Shown: positions 1-24,750, counted from the stretch's first letter. The stretch is DNA of 64,000 bases from Cristatella mucedo (GCA_009760855.2 WPIO01000058.1:1400001-1464000), one strand, 5' to 3'. Program-made: numbers and translations. Notes: a model not told the origin generated them from the letters alone.

Positions 1-330
1 AGCCTGGAACTCCCTCCCGACTTGCGTCAGAACATCCCCTAACTTGACCACATTTAAAAAGTACTTAACATACACATATTTACGACAGAATTTAGTGGGT
101 GACTGTGATTCGTCCTTCATGTGCATATGCATGCTGACACTGCATGCTGCCACTTACCACATTTGCATGCTGAAATGTGCATGTCACCGCTAACCATGTT
201 ATTCAAGTTGTTTGTTAATCAAGCATGCTATTTTATTACTCGCCATTTAATTGCATTTCCCTTTGCAGCAAATGTAAAGCACCTAATGTAATGTAATGTA
301 TCTCCGTCAGTAACTCCACAAAGTCATAAA
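1..330 (+). repeat. 3' end of a non-LTR retrotransposon (LINE family 1)
   Basis: The first bases encode the end of a LINE reverse-transcriptase C-terminus (a KAWNSLP-type motif followed by LTTFKK). A 3' untranslated region follows, with repeated GCATGCTGACACT and CTAACCAT phrases. The same stretch recurs near 8880-9200, 27230-27400, 55195-55640 and, reversed, at 63350-64000, which identifies it as an interspersed family. The copy is cut by the window edge. Confidence 0.7.
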
Positions 331-374
331 GACCATGTGGGTGTTACGCAGGAGAGTTTTGTATAGCGCACTCA

Positions 375-755
375 CAGCCTAAGCGGCTTTCGGTACGCAT
401 TCGGTAGCCAACAGACTTCGTCTCACGCAACAGAGAGAAAGTGGGAAGCATAGCAGAGTTAGGAGAGCAGTTGAGGTAGTGAGTAGCATATAAGTAGCAG
501 TTCAGGACCGCTGAAAAAGATGTGCCATAGTCGGCAGTTGGAGAGTAGATGTCGTTGCGTAAGAATTGTGGAAGCGAGCTCCACAGTCTAGTACCTGCAG
601 AGCTAAAGCTTCTGTCGCCAACTGTCTTTAAGCGGAGGAATGGGACAGCTAATTTATTGTCCACACAGGACCTGAGGGCACGCACAGGTTGAAACTGATG
701 CAGCAGTTCAGCTAGGTACGAAGGAGCCAAGCCGTGGCGGGCCTTGTGGGTCAGC
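375..755 (-). pseudogene. C-terminal fragment of a second LINE family (family 2)
   Basis: The minus-strand frame at 344-730 shows a LINE C-terminal pattern: RLKTVGDRSFSSAGTRLW, then SLPQFLRND. The same peptide, diverged, occurs on the minus strand at 27427-27720. Only the last 100 or so codons are present and no reverse-transcriptase core is visible. Confidence 0.6.
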
Positions 756-758
756 GTA

Positions 759-826
759 AGAACTACAAAGAGATTGAGTTCTCTGAGGGCGCTTTATCAA
801 GTGCTTTATTATTATTATTATTATTA
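759..826 (+). repeat. LINE 3' tail hairpin with (TTA)n
   Basis: The sequence AAAGAGATTGAGTTCTCTGA runs into GGGCGCTTTATCAAGTGC and a TTA microsatellite. This is the 3' terminal signature of LINE family 1 and is repeated at 5405-5460, 9170-9215 and 21905-21985. Confidence 0.6.
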
Positions 827-829
827 ACC

Positions 830-3400
830 TTCTTCAGCGTAGGGGACACATCTGGCTTTGTTAACTAGCCTTGCAGTCATATTTATCACCAGCTGCAGTA
901 GACCGGTGGCTTTTACTGGTAACCCAGCCGAAGACATTTGCAAAAATCTAGCTGAGACAGAACGAGGGAGCTAGATTAATGTTTTGTCAGCCACCATTGT
1001 AGACAGTTCCTAATCTTATATCGGTATTAGACGCAATGGCTAGCAGTGGAGGCAGCCTTCTTAATGAAACTTTCAAAATTAATGCAGACAGCGGTCAAAG
1101 ATGACACCTACATTTCGAGCGAAAGGTGAGTGTAGCACAATGGCATTAACTATTAGACGAGCAGAGCCTTCTAGTCCAGCCAGACGCTTGGGTATATTAA
1201 GGAAATTTGCCGTCATTCGGGATCAGCCGTCTGCAAGGCGAACATAAAGTTGATCAGTCGCCGCAGCAAATTCAGACGGTTTAAACTGTAACTACACATC
1301 AGCATCGTCAGCATAAAAGTGGTAGCCGATTCCATGAGTCCGAATCATTTTCCCCAGAGTTCCTGTAAAAAATAGTCGTTGGTTACATGGAGGAGAGCAG
1401 TTTCAGTGGCGTATTGTAGCCTGAATCTCAACAAAAGTTGATCTGACAAATTATTATTTTAAATGCGTGCTACAATAAGGGAGACTTGGCAATAGTTTGC
1501 AAAGCCTCTGAATCTAATCTATTCTTCTACGTGTCAGTCTACCAATGGCCGATTGGAGGGACTTTGGTACGACCCAACTATCCAGAGAAGAATTACAAAT
1601 CTCGGTTATGATTGGGCCAATTTTCTCAGCCAGTGAAGACCGGTGAGGCGATTGTATAGGGTCTTCAGGAGATGAGCTCTTGATTATTAGAATTCAATGA
1701 GTTAGCTGAATTGCGTTCAGAAACGATGAATCGATCGCATGTGTTATACTAAATATTATATTTACATTTACTGGTAAAAGATTTATTCTTGACATCGCAA
1801 TAAATTAGCCTCTCTGACTTGGGTATGTATCGGAGTTTTTCATGCCATCTACCTACCTTTATTCCTGAATAAACTAGCAGGTACTGTTAAATTTATATTC
1901 TTTCATTGGAAGCCAAGGTACCTGGTCTAGTTCGGCCCTTCCAGATTCAAAAACAGCAAAGACGACTGAGGCAGTATGACTCGATACATTTTAGCGTCTG
2001 GGTAAATCTGCAACAGATCTGCTGCTTTTCAGCCGAGCCCCTGAACACGGCATCAAATGTTGATTCAAATCCTAGCCGCGAGAAACGCAACGGGTCAAAC
2101 ATTTATCAAACTAGTGGAGTGATTGCATACTTACTCTACTTTTAGCCATGCATAGATCGCGCATTGCGATGCATTTAGCGGCTATATTAGCGAAGTGAGA
2201 GCACATTATCAAAGTAAATCGTCTCTAAAACCACATTTGGTGGCTACTAGCGGCTTTGCAGGAAATAATAATTGCGGAGCGAAAAAGATGGTTTGACTCC
2301 TGCGTGAGAAAATTCACATTACGAGGTCACGAAAGTATGTCAAGCCAGTAACGTGATATTGGCAGGGTTCGGACACATCAAATGTAGTTTTGAAAGTTTT
2401 TTCATGCCGCTTGTTTCTTCGGTCATAACAGTAGCGTATCGTCGCTCCCGTGTCGCTGTGAAAATCGTCCACGAATTCGGCTGATACGTCGATTGCTAAT
2501 ATGACCACAGATACGTTCTGTTTTACTTGAAAAAAGCTATTGACTCGCATGCGTCCGACGTGAAAGGAAAGTTTGAAATGGCATTCAGTTGCCATTTACG
2601 CGATAGCTGCTACTTTGGACGTTACTTAAATGTCATCACGTAACTATTTATTCTAAGCAATAGCTGCCATATGGGCGGGCACTATGCAATTACACCAACT
2701 CACAGCTCCTCCAGGAAAGCAAACAGCGGTCAGTCGAGTAAATATTTTCAGCATTCCATGTCGCATATACAAGGAGGACTAAAACAGAGCCGACTCATTT
2801 GACTCGCATTAGTCCGAAGGGAAGTTCCTAGGATGCCCGATGCTTCTTTTCCATTTAAGGTAGTGTGTGCTCGCTCTGGTTTTGCATTTCCGCAGTTGCC
2901 GTGCATATAGATTGACAAGCTTTTACGATATTAGGTTTCCATTGAATCTAGTGAACCATGTGGTTCTCTAACAGATCGCTTCTTGAGGTTCTTGGTCAGA
3001 GCTATAGACAAGATCGGGGAGTCTAACCCTAACGTAGCAGCTTCCTGGATCATTTTCCCCATGAATTTTGCCCACCGGACTTTGCTGCCCCTACCATAGT
3101 TCCTCGCACTACATCAATGTATACATTCAAGCCTGGTTTCTAGAGCCTCATTTCGAAGTTTATCTCTCAGTCTGAGATGATGAAGATTCCTTCTGGTCAC
3201 TACATCCACTGTAATACTTCTAAAACGCATAGATTTTCTGTCCTTCTGCATGTATAGCTTAAAGACAGGTTCCATAACCTCAGGTCTGGTTACAGCATCT
3301 TTCGAAGAGGCCGTTGTTAGGCGACCGATTAAGAGGGTAATGCTAAACCAGGATCACTTATGCAACTTCTACCCTAATTTTCATCTGCTTATTCTATCAA
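830..3400. other. No gene recognised
   Basis: Short ORFs occur at 1906-2145 and 2314-2595, but neither shows a recognisable domain or convincing splice signals. Composition is ordinary for the host. I see no RNA gene or complete mobile element. Confidence 0.4.
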
Positions 3401-3419
3401 AGACACAAGACGAGTAGGG

Positions 3420-3640
3420 GACTCGTGCTTGCTGCCCCTGTGTATGCTACCACTAACCATATTTTACATGCTGACACTGTGTTGCCCCTTTAACCATGTT
3501 TTGTTTAATGACATTGTACAGGTCAACACTAACCATTCGATCATGCCTCCTGTACAGCATGGGTAAAGTGCGTAGAAAGAGATACAATTCTATGAGGGAA
3601 CCACACAAAAGTAATAATAATAATATTATTATTATTATTA
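3420..3640 (+). repeat. LINE family 1 3' untranslated region
   Basis: Phrases of the family 3' UTR (CTAACCATATTTTACATGCTGACACTG and relatives) lead to a diverged AAAGTGCGTAGAAAGAGA tail and a TAA/ATT microsatellite at about 3610-3642. Confidence 0.5.
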
Positions 3641-3649
3641 CCAGCTAAA

Positions 3650-4740
3650 CTCTTACATCAAAACTAAAAACCTAGCAAGTAGGTTCCAGTCAGTTATTAG
3701 AGCTAATCGCACAAAAGTGTCAGTACTACTGCGTCTGTACAAAGATCTTCTCAATATTGCAGACTTAGGTAGAGCCTCTTCACTTGTTTTGCGGTAATTT
3801 TCTGCAGCGTTTGATGGTATTGATTATTAATGCCTTCTCGAGCGTCTAATCGTCTCGCCTAGGTATCATGAATACTTTAATAATACAGTGGTTTGGGTCA
3901 TATCTTAGTCAGATATTAGATGTTTAAGGTCGTCCAGTGAGCCTTTAAAATACATATGGTATCCCAGGACTCTGCTCTAGATCTATTTCTTACAGCGTAT
4001 TCTTTCCCTTGTACTTACATGATTACCAGGCACAATCTAGGATTTAGTTCTAATGAAGATCTCAAAATTTCTGCTCTCTCATAGGCTGCACTGCTACCAT
4101 TCGTGTTTGGAAGCGAATTTTATAAATTTTAATGACAATGCAAAAATTAATTGCTATGGGCTAACACCGTGTCAGTCTGAACTGGAATAAATAACCCTTA
4201 AAATGGGCTCAGCCAGCATATTGTAAGTTTTCCTATATGTAATCAGGGAGGCCCATTTCAAATGTCCTTTAAATAGACAGCCACATTATTTTTACAGTGA
4301 AGCATGCCTACTTCGGCGACTTTATTATGTAAAAACATAAACTTTGCCTTTTTAAGGATTCCACAGCCAATCTGGTCAAAACAATCGCTTCATCTCGTCG
4401 AGATTTTTTGAACTCATAATAGGCAGGTCAACCTGACAGTGCAATGTGAGGCATACAGCTGGTGCAAAACCTTTGCAAATAGGCTTTTCTATCGTTGACG
4501 TTGGAACTACTGTAGTGCACAAATTCTTACTGGTCTCTGCTAACACCCCATCAAGCAGTGTATCAACGTAAATAACCGTTCGTTCAACTTTAGCTCCTGT
4601 CATTCTCTTGCCCCAACATTTCTACCGGAAATGCTTTCCAGGTTTCTCACCGCACCATTCGCTCCTCTGACTCTCGTCGTTTGGTTTTATCTCTTAGAAA
4701 GCCTCAATTGCTTAGAGACCCACCTTAATTTCCTATGCGC
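3650..4740 (+). pseudogene. Heavily decayed LINE reverse-transcriptase fragment
   Basis: Translated pieces parallel the better copy at 7740-8840: a finger-domain phrase near 3690, an AAFDGID motif A remnant near 3808, and a C-terminal phrase near 4440-4500 (GCATACAGCTGGTGCAAAAC against GCTTACAGCTGGTGCCAAAC). Many stops and frameshifts are present. It is older than the neighbouring copy. Confidence 0.5.
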
Positions 4741-5059
4741 CTAAACCCCAGATCTCACTCTTTGCTTTCGTCATGACATACCCTGATTTAAGGAAATTTT
4801 AATGGAAACTGAGCTATAATCCCACCAGCTCCTGGTTAGGACCATGCGAATTGTCCTTTGAATTGCGAGTTTTTGAAATGTTGAAATTTGATAAGTTTCG
4901 CTACCCAGTCGGCATGCTTCGTTAAGAGGACACGTAAAGTGCCGAAAATAAAATTCGATTAAAATATAAGAATAATAACAACAAGATAAGAACATTGGTA
5001 TAGCTCCGGCAGAGAACTCAATTTCTATGTAGGCAATTTAAATTTGCTGCAAATTAAGA

Positions 5060-5215
5060 GCGATCGATTGATTAGTGGTAGCATGCTCAAAAGACAACAA
5101 TAATAACATAATTAAAGGTGACCTGCACAGGGCAGCATGCACGTACGGTTAATGGCAGCATGCACAGTGTCATTACACATAATCACATTAAGGATGAATC
5201 ACAGAGACCCACTAT
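5060..5215 (-). repeat. LINE family 1 3' UTR, reversed
   Basis: On the minus strand this matches the LINE 3' UTR. The plus strand shows GCAGCATGCACAGTGTCATT and a GATGAATCACAGAGACCCACTA phrase, as seen in the reversed copies at 26280-26360 and 63480-63600. Confidence 0.5.
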
Positions 5216-5299
5216 CTTGATACATTAGCTATCAATGTCTTAGCATTTTTATGTAGACTATCTAGCTTAATAATTTTATTTCATTAGGATACAAGCATG

Positions 5300-5465
5300 C
5301 CAGAGTAACGATCGGTATAAAATCATTGTACAGTGTTAATCATGTTTATCAACATGATATTACTCACCATTCCATCGCGCTTCCGTTTGCAGCAAATTTG
5401 AAGCACCTAGAAAGAGATTGAGTTCTCTGAGGGCGCTTTATCAAGTGCATTTTTATTATTACAAC
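5300..5465 (+). repeat. LINE 3' tail
   Basis: Contains the diagnostic tail GCACCTAGAAAGAGATTGAG, then TTCTCTGAGGGCGCTTTATC and a short TTA-rich end. It faces the reversed copy just upstream. Confidence 0.55.
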
Positions 5466-5469
5466 TAAT

Positions 5470-7010
5470 ATTATATAACGAGCTACCTAAAGCAAAAAAG
5501 CTGCGGGAGACTGCATCTGTTACATCTTCAATTTGAAATAAGAGGAGCTCGATGGCTGTTGAGTAAGGAAGGTCAGCTGTGCAGCAAAGGCAGCTGGCTA
5601 TGAATGACGTACGTATTTTCTTATGGCGATGATCGTGCTAATGCAAAGCAGTTAAAATCATTCCATAATGAGAGGATTTTTCCTTCTGCACCCGTGAGTG
5701 TACACGAGGTGATCCCAAGAATCAAGTTTGCCAAATAAGTTCTTTGCATTACGAACAGTCACATTATTCCCACTGTCGCGAATGTACAACAATCGGACTG
5801 CCATTCGCCGCAGCTAGCACGTGCACAACGACCGTTGCTTTGTCACTCACTCAAGCATTTCGCTCTTGGTCAGGACTGAGGCGATGCCTCGCGATTTGTT
5901 ACTGCCAATTGCTGGTCAGAGCGCTACTAAAAGAGGCAGCCGTTGGCGTTCTAGGGGACAATGGACCGCCTGCCCTCCCCGTCCGCCCCACTCCTACCAT
6001 GCATCGTCCCACCCCGCACCACCCAGCCCCCTGCTTGTGTCACATCGCTGCTCGTATGACAGCGGCAATGCTCTACGCAGGGAGGGCACCGACCCGTGGC
6101 CGGTAGGATATTGGGTTATTGCGAAGCTATTTTTGTCTTCAGTCAGTCGATTGATTGAGGAATGAGCAGCTTCGAAGTTTAACGAGGCAATTCTCATGAG
6201 CAGGTGCGTGATATGCAAAATGCCTAGAGTCCAGCTGCTTCCGGTAGCAAAGTGCTCAAACTGTGCATGCGGTAGCTAGTCATTTAACACATCTCCTTTA
6301 AAGCACATTTAAAGTGTATAGACAGAGATCTATAGCACTTAACATTTTTATTAGTTTTGTGTTTAGCAGCATCGTCTACCTCAGCCATTACGAGTAACTG
6401 TGACAGCAAGCTCAGGGGTATAGGCATTCAGGAAATAACAACTGACTGATAGGGAAGTGACAAAAGGTATTGCCAGCGCCAGTGCCACAGTGCGAGGAGT
6501 AACCGAAAACATGTACGGTACAAGCAGATGAGCAACTCACTTGAAACGGCTAGCTGCAGGTGAGAATGCTATCTCGACTGAAGGTGCTATCGCAAGGCCC
6601 AGTAATTTTTTGTACAAGTAGGCCCAAACATGTTTTTTCAGCGGTCCGATAAATCCACTATCGCCCTGCAGTCAGATAGATAAGTGCCTTGGTGGCTGCC
6701 CTGTTGTGTAGAGTCCACTAAATCAATTGACCGAACACAGCACACGAAAAGGCGTGTGTGTGTACCAGTGATGATACCAGCAGAAAAATAATATGGTAAT
6801 CAGCTGCGAATCCAATTGTTCTAGTTTTCACGACTGAGTCTTGGGTCCCACGAAATGCCTTCGGTGGATAGGGCTAGAGGGTAGATAGGGATATCTGCTT
6901 CGCATCTGCTGCTCAATCCCCTTCCAGCTCGTCATCCTTGGTACATTGCTACAACACGACACTAGCTGACATGCTCGACGAGTTTGCACCCCTGACTAAA
7001 CGAACTGCGC
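5470..7010. other. No gene recognised
   Basis: Overlapping ORFs at 5744-6165 lie in a locally GC-rich patch and resemble no family I know; they look like chance frames. No RNA gene or repeat is identified. Confidence 0.35.
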
Positions 7011-7019
7011 CCTTCCCCT

Positions 7020-9215
7020 GATGGCTTATGGCTTACCACAGACATTAAACTGGCTAGGTGTACTAAGCACAAGCTTGAAGAATTCAACAAGGGAAGGACT
7101 AACTGTCCACCGAAAGGCATACAAGCACTACAGTAGATCTTACTCATCGAACCTAGCAGAGGCCAAATCTAGCTTTTATGTCAAAATTGTTGAATTACAG
7201 ATACGCAATCAAAAAATGCTGATGTCGAAAATCAACCGTCTTACTAACCGCTCCCGGGTTAGCTCCTTACCTAGTAATCCCTATGATGATCTAGCCGATT
7301 CATATCACTTGCTTCTTTGTTAACAAGATACACAAGATCAAGGAGTCCTTCCTTAAGATGGCAACAATCCCCCCTGGGATCGTGTCCCTCAATTTAATGC
7401 AGCAGCTCGATATCTATGTTCAAGGAGGTCGCTAGTGATCTCGTCCCGAAGTTTATATCCCAGTCAAAGAAGACAGCTAGTCCTCAGGATCCAATTCCAA
7501 CTGTCATGCTTCTACGATGCATTGACCTGCTGCTGCCATGCATAACAAACATCATATATATGTCATTAGCCTTAGGTCATATCCTAACACCTTTCAAAAA
7601 AGCTGTCAGGCCACTGCTCAAGAAAGCAGCACTAGACCAAGAGAACTTGAGCAACTTCCCCCGATCTCCCTTCTACTGTTCCTATCAAAGACACTCAAAC
7701 GAGTCGTGGCAGACCACCTGAACTCGCATATTAAAACTTCAAACTTTGCTTGTAAGTTCCAGTCTAGTTTTAGAGCTAATCGCTCCACAGAGTCAGCATT
7801 ACTTTCGGTGCATAACAACCTACTTAGATACAGACTTAGGTAGAGTATCTATGCTTTTTTTGCTCGATACTTCTGCAGCTTTTGATACTATCGATCGCCA
7901 AGTCCTTCTTGAGCGCCTCTCATCTCGACTGGGCATCACTGGCACTGCATTGCAATGGTTCATGACCTCTCTCAGTGGGAGACTCCAGAGTATTAATGTG
8001 AATGGACAAAGATCATTTGACGTACCTCTGAAATATAGGGTAACTCAGGAATCTTTGTTTGGTTCCTTTCTTCTCACGGGTCTTCTCTTCCTCTTGCCGA
8101 TGTGATTTGCAGGTACAATCTAGGCTTCCACTGCTTTGCAGATGACACTCAGTTGTACCTTTGTTTTCATCCCTCCCAGGTCTCTAGCACGTGGAATTCT
8201 CTCAACTCCCTCGCTGCATATATTGATGACATCTGCACATATATGGCAGCAAACTTTCTTTATTTGAATGATGATAAAACCAACTTTATAGTTATTCACA
8301 AACCAAGTGAAATTCAGAAATGGAAAAGGCTTAGACTCAAAATTGGCTCTGCCAGCATATCTCCTGTTGAATCAGCTCGAAATCTAGGTGTCATGTTCTA
8401 AAGTGACCTTTCATTGGACGACCAGATCAGCTCCACTGTCAAGTCAGCCTACTTTCAGCTAGATAACATTGTTAAAATTTGGGCTTGTTTGGGCAGATTC
8501 AAGATCTAAATTGGTCCATACATTTGTGACATCCCGTCTTGACCTCTGTAAGTCACTGCTTGCTGGTCTACCGGTCTGCTCACTCAGGTGCTTACAGCTG
8601 GTGCCAAACTCTGCAGTTAGGCTTGTCTGTTGTGGGCGTCGTAGTTGCCACATCTCACCACTTCTCGCTAAATTGCACAGACTCCCAATCAAGCACAGCA
8701 CCGAATTCAAGGTTTTGTTTTTATTCACTTTTAGGTCTCTTCATTTTCTGGCTCCAGACTACTTACCAGATCTACTGCCACACAAGGCTAAACATTGTAC
8801 CACCTGCTTTTTTTGAATCTAATTGCTTACTTATACCCCATTAAAACCTCAAAACCTTTGGAGAGTCTATAGTTCGTATGCTCCCTAAGCCTGGAACTTA
8901 CTCCCGAAGTGCGTTACGGCATCTCTTTACTTGACCACATTTAAAAAGAAACTAAACACATCTATTTATCACAGCATTCAGTCGGTCCCTCCGATGAGCC
9001 CTTTATGTGCTTATGGGTGCTGACACTGTGAATGCTGCCACTCGCCACACGTGCATGCTGACCCTGAGCATATCACCCCTAACCATATCATTCTTTTTGT
9101 TTATTGAGCATCATACCACTAATCATATCGATCGTTCTTCTTTTGCGGCAAATGTAATGTGCCTGGATAGATTGAGTTCTTTGAGGGTGCTATATCAAAT
9201 ATATTAATAAGAATA
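7020..9215 (+). pseudogene. LINE reverse-transcriptase pseudogene with 3' UTR
   Basis: The best LINE copy in the window. A linker with an INRLTNR phrase (7021-7320) leads to the palm region: motif A AAFDTIDRQVLLERL near 7875-7920, motif C FADDTQLYL near 8139-8165, then the thumb and C-terminus (VTSRLDLCKSLLAGLP, 8525-8580). Reading shifts frame near 7700-7740, 8100 and 8400, so no full protein is made. No endonuclease domain is seen upstream. The 3' UTR ends near 9215 with the hairpin tail and AATAAT repeats. The type fits the CR1/L2/Rex-like groups; I cannot assign the clade. Confidence 0.75.
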
Positions 9216-9278
9216 ATAATAATATTATTTAAGAGAAGATTATTGATATGACAGGAATGGCCCTCGTTAGTAAGATTA

Positions 9279-9600
9279 GTGGTAAAATTGGCGAGAAATG
9301 TATGCTACTCTGGAGCCGTATCCATATCTATTCGTAGCGACGTGTTTTCAGCGACATTAACAATACTGCAATGTCCCGCACGTAACAACTTTGAGATGGC
9401 TGCAGACTTTGAACTGGAGCCGGGTTTTCAGCAAGCCAATATAAGAAGCCACGAAAATATTAATGACAAGACCTGTGCAGAATACTCTAAGAAAATTAAT
9501 TATGTTTCCATGCCCTTCACCCATGATGGAAAGGAAGAATATCGATGGTTAGTGATAAAACCCACAATATCAGCAGGCATCGGCACACATTATTCTCTCT
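9279..9600 (+). other. Unassigned ORF segment
   Basis: An open frame from 9279 runs 146 codons to 9719, but its last third lies inside a SINE-like sequence. The first 107 codons show no recognised domain or signal. It is probably a chance or decayed frame. Confidence 0.2.
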
Positions 9601-9601
9601 G

Positions 9602-9720
9602 GTTTGGCCCAGGGGTTAAGGTACTCACCTTTAATGACCGTGGTTGTGGGCTCAAGCCCCTTGAGATTTGTAAAGCAAGTGGACAGAGAGTCAGTTTACT
9701 TGGAGTGCTGTACACATGAT
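9602..9720 (+). repeat. tRNA-derived SINE fragment (SINE 1)
   Basis: TGGTTTGGCCCAGGGGTTAA gives an A-box-like start and GTGGGCTCAAGCCCC gives a B-box-like block. These match the fuller copies at 20897 and 24755. Confidence 0.5.
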
Positions 9721-9729
9721 ATCTATATA

Positions 9730-10280
9730 TCTATGTATATCTATTTATATTTAAATGACAATTCGCACGACCAAATAAATGCGGCGAGAAATGGGTGGGT
9801 AATAGCTTCTTTTTTAACATAGTCACATCAGATGTCTTTGCGTCAGATGGTGGTGAGTTCCAGGCTTTACGAGAATAGAAACTCAAGTCTGGGCCTCTAA
9901 AGGATTTGAGATAGGTTAGAGGTGCGCTTAAGTTACCAGAGTCGGATGAGCTGGCTGTACGATGCATAGCCTGATTAGGAAGTTGGTTAGATAGGTAGGC
10001 TAAAGTAATATAATCAAGGAACCTACAAGAGAGTCGCACACAATTTAACTAGGTAGACTGTTAGATAGGGATCTGGTTGATGAGAAGTGGTTAGAGTGGC
10101 TATTGCGACCATCGCGATAGACAAGATCAACTGCTGCTATAAGATCCAGGAAAACAAACAGAGAGACTCAACCTTACACGTCTTTCTTGAAAAGTTCCTC
10201 CAGGCTCGCCACTGTGCCAACTCTGTTGAGTCTTTAGCTCTAAACAGGAGGTTTGAAGTATTGATACAAGATTTTTAATG
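9730..10280 (-). pseudogene. Decayed LINE C-terminal fragment
   Basis: The minus-strand frame 9731-10039 has the LINE C-terminal pattern (KSFRGPDLSFYSRKAWNSPP, then SDVTMLKKKL). Continuing the strand to 10280 gives an FRAKDSTELAQ phrase typical of the same region. Several stops break it. Confidence 0.45.
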
Positions 10281-10299
10281 GTCTGTTACGTTTGTTACA

Positions 10300-11540
10300 G
10301 TGTCTTTGTTAGCAAAGGCATTAGGGAGGCTGGGCGGATGTTGCTTCTTAAGTTATCGTGGTCTAGCGTTACCCTCGGAATGACTCGCTCTGAAAACAGC
10401 TTTTTTGAAGGATCCAGGTTGACGACCCTCGGATAAGGACGTATCCATTTTGTTAGCCATACATGTTAGTAGCAACTCTATCCGTATCAGAAGGAGGGCA
10501 TACAGGGTATGAGGTCTATTTGGCTAGTAGTCTCGTTAGACTGGAAATGAGCTTAAATTAAGGTAGACAAGACTATTTTTGACAACGCGATGCAATGGAT
10601 GAACGTGACAAGTTCTGTGTCGGACTCGCACGTGCTTAGGCACATGAAGATATGCTCTTACTTGCATTTCGCGCGTACTAATCGCAAGGATTTCGTTTTG
10701 AGGTCGGTTGGTTACGGTGTCTATTGACAGAGAAGTCCAGCTAAACGCCATTCGCGTGTCTCCAGTTAGTCCAATGCTGACCATCTGATTCGTGAATGGT
10801 TTTGCTGACGAATGGAAGGCTAGCTCGAAGCCGCGACCGTTATCACCCGATAAAGATGAACAAACGACAGTGACACAGCGACAACTGTAACGAAGACATC
10901 TGAAGAATACATCTACGGCGATTTACGTATCTCGAAGCATAGCGAGGTAGCGAATGCCAAATGCTCTCGCCTACCGTAGTTTATGGTCGTGTCATGGCTC
11001 CATAATTATCCTGGTCGAGATTGGCCTTGATTTAGTAAGCAGCATCGAGACATCGATCGTAAGTGAGACTCGCCGTTGGCAATACTGTAACTGCCTAGGT
11101 AGTATTTTTCCCCCATTGGAATTATTAGGAACGGTCAACGTCCAAATCTATCGCAAGGAGGCGTTACACGACGAAGTAATCAATATACTCGGTCAGTTGA
11201 GCCCGAGGCTCGGAACATGAACGTGTCGAGTTGCGGTTTAGGCATCGCAAACGAGTTGTTGTGCTTGCATGAGTTGCTGGTGCCGGACATCTGTTACCTG
11301 TATCCGTTTTTACTCTGCTCTACTCTATTGATGTGGGATTCGTTGTATCAAGGTACGGTCGCTCTTGATGGTTGGTGTCGCATGCCGTTGTCGTCTACGT
11401 ACGTGGTTTTGTTGTTTATACTCCTTCAATTGATATGCACTCGATTCATAGCGGCCACCTGAACTGGTATTTGCCGCCTAGGACCAATTATGCGAAAACC
11501 GAAGCAGTGCATTTGTAATGTCGCATGTTTTTGGTCAAAT
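10300..11540. other. No gene recognised
   Basis: Adjacent plus-strand ORFs at 10954-11220 and 11217-11462 overlap by 4 bases but show no known domain. No repeat or RNA gene is identified. Confidence 0.3.
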
Positions 11541-11557
11541 AAACCAACGCGTTTGAC

Positions 11558-11558
<1 letters not shown>

Positions 11559-11631
<73 letters not shown>
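11559..11631. repeat. (CA)n microsatellite
   Basis: About 36 uninterrupted CA units followed by a short TA run. Confidence 0.95.
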
Positions 11632-11632
<1 letters not shown>

Positions 11633-12306
11633 TATATATATAATAGCATGGCCCATCTGCCCGCTGAGCTTATTTGGTGGTTAGTCACCGAGGAGCAAGC
11701 TAGGACCTTTTCTTAGTCAGGGTCCAATTTGTGGTCCAATAATCACAAAGGCTTTTCATCAGTACACAGGTCGAGCCGTTTGCTGCTGCCGCCGAGCGGC
11801 CATTCAGTCTGAGACCTGTCTAACAGCACTTGCTTGCCCCTAGAAAACCCAGGTTCTTTTCCAGTGGCAAAGAGGTCTTAGCCAAGTTTTTCAACACAAG
11901 TCGTAGCGATCCGTGCTCGACGACGCAATTGATCTCTGTAGACGTGGTCGCTGGTGGGGAAACGCGAGACGCAGCGCGACTGCACGACCGGACCCGACGA
12001 AGGACACCCAGTGAAAACTCTTCTTCATTCGCAAGACAACGGGAGCTAGCTACCTTCCCGATGTGGGCGGCGGGCAGATCGTGCTTTATCTAGATTTTTT
12101 ACTCGACGCAGCTCGCTCGCTGCACCTACGAAAGTTGGCTGGCGTTATCTGTCGCTCAACCGTAAAATCCACCCACCTCCGGTTTTCCTCACGTGACCAA
12201 CTGAAGCGACAAACTGCCGGTGGGTCTCGCATCCACGTGCTGCAGCAGAATGTCTGCGGACGTGCCGAGCGCACGGCCGAGGCGAGCCGTGTTCGCCACT
12301 GCTAGA

Positions 12307-23620
<11,314 letters not shown>

Positions 23621-23699
23621 AAGCAGTAGCTTCGACGTACAAATCTGCTTCAAGTAACGTCATTTCAACTCGTAAGGCTAAATTTAGATTACGCACTAA

Positions 23700-23805
23700 A
23701 GAAAAACTGGGTTAGAGCCTAGCCAAGAGGTACTCGACCTTCGCGACCAAGGTCGGTGGTTCGAGTCTTCCAGCACATAATATTTTATTGCCCGTTGGGA
23801 AGATA
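23700..23805 (+). repeat. tRNA-derived SINE fragment (third type)
   Basis: GAGCCTAGCCAAGAGGTACTC is A-box-like and GGTGGTTCGAGTCTTCC is a clear B-box-like block. Confidence 0.4.
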
Positions 23806-23809
23806 TATA

Positions 23810-24750
23810 TACAGGAGCCTGATGGATTAGCCGAACATTAATTTGTGTCGAGAGTGGTTTCCTCAACTCCAGCTTAAATGGCTGCTATCCTAGGTTGACT
23901 CAGCATCACTATAGCAATCGCCCTTCTACGTTTATTTCTTAGAACAGAGTAGTTCTGCGTTTGCACCGTGTTTTTGCTCGCGTAGTCAGATCCTTGAAAG
24001 TTTCCATCCACGTAAAAGTGCAGGATCATTTCAGTAAATCCCTGATATTTGCACGGATATGACTTATTGAAAGACAACTTGCAATTAAAAACTGTCGTCG
24101 CAGTTCGGACCAAAAGCGTTGGAATAAAGATATAGCAAATTTGTATGCTTCAAACATGATTGCATATGTACCAGCACATCTCACTGCTGAGTATGAGCCT
24201 ACATGTTGCTATTAAATATTAGTATTCCACAGCGTACACTACCTTCCCAAAAATGCATTGCGTCCTCGACGGATCAGATCTAGTGGCAGCACTGGAGCAA
24301 CAACGTACTTCCGCTTCAGCACCGATTATTGCTTTCCGGAAAGGCTAGCCACTTATCGGTAAAGCATGACTCGCAAGCATGTTATTCTAGACTATTGCTT
24401 ATACTCATAATTTCAGCCATGTACTGTATAATAAGTAAAAATTATCTCAAGACATCAAACGGGATAAATTTTGATTGTAGCTTTAATACATTAGAACCGC
24501 TACCCAGAATAATGCCACCGACAGTAATGCCTGGCTGCTGGCTGTTAGTAGTCCGTGAAGCAATCAGCTTCATAAAAAGCCTCGTCTTCCACACTTGTAA
24601 ACTTAAACTTTAAAAATGAGCATTGTTATATTTAAAGGCGCATATAGCACACATTAATAGACGAACGCTGTTGAAGTCAGGAGCATATTAATTATAACAC
24701 AAATTCTTAGAATATGGTCGCGCGTTACTCTTTAGTTAAAATAATGAGTC
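23810..24750. other. No gene recognised
   Basis: Small ORFs at 23874-24113 and 24329-24613 show nothing recognisable. A possible polyadenylation signal AATAAA at 24122 could serve the carbonic anhydrase gene, but it is 500 bp beyond the stop. Confidence 0.3.
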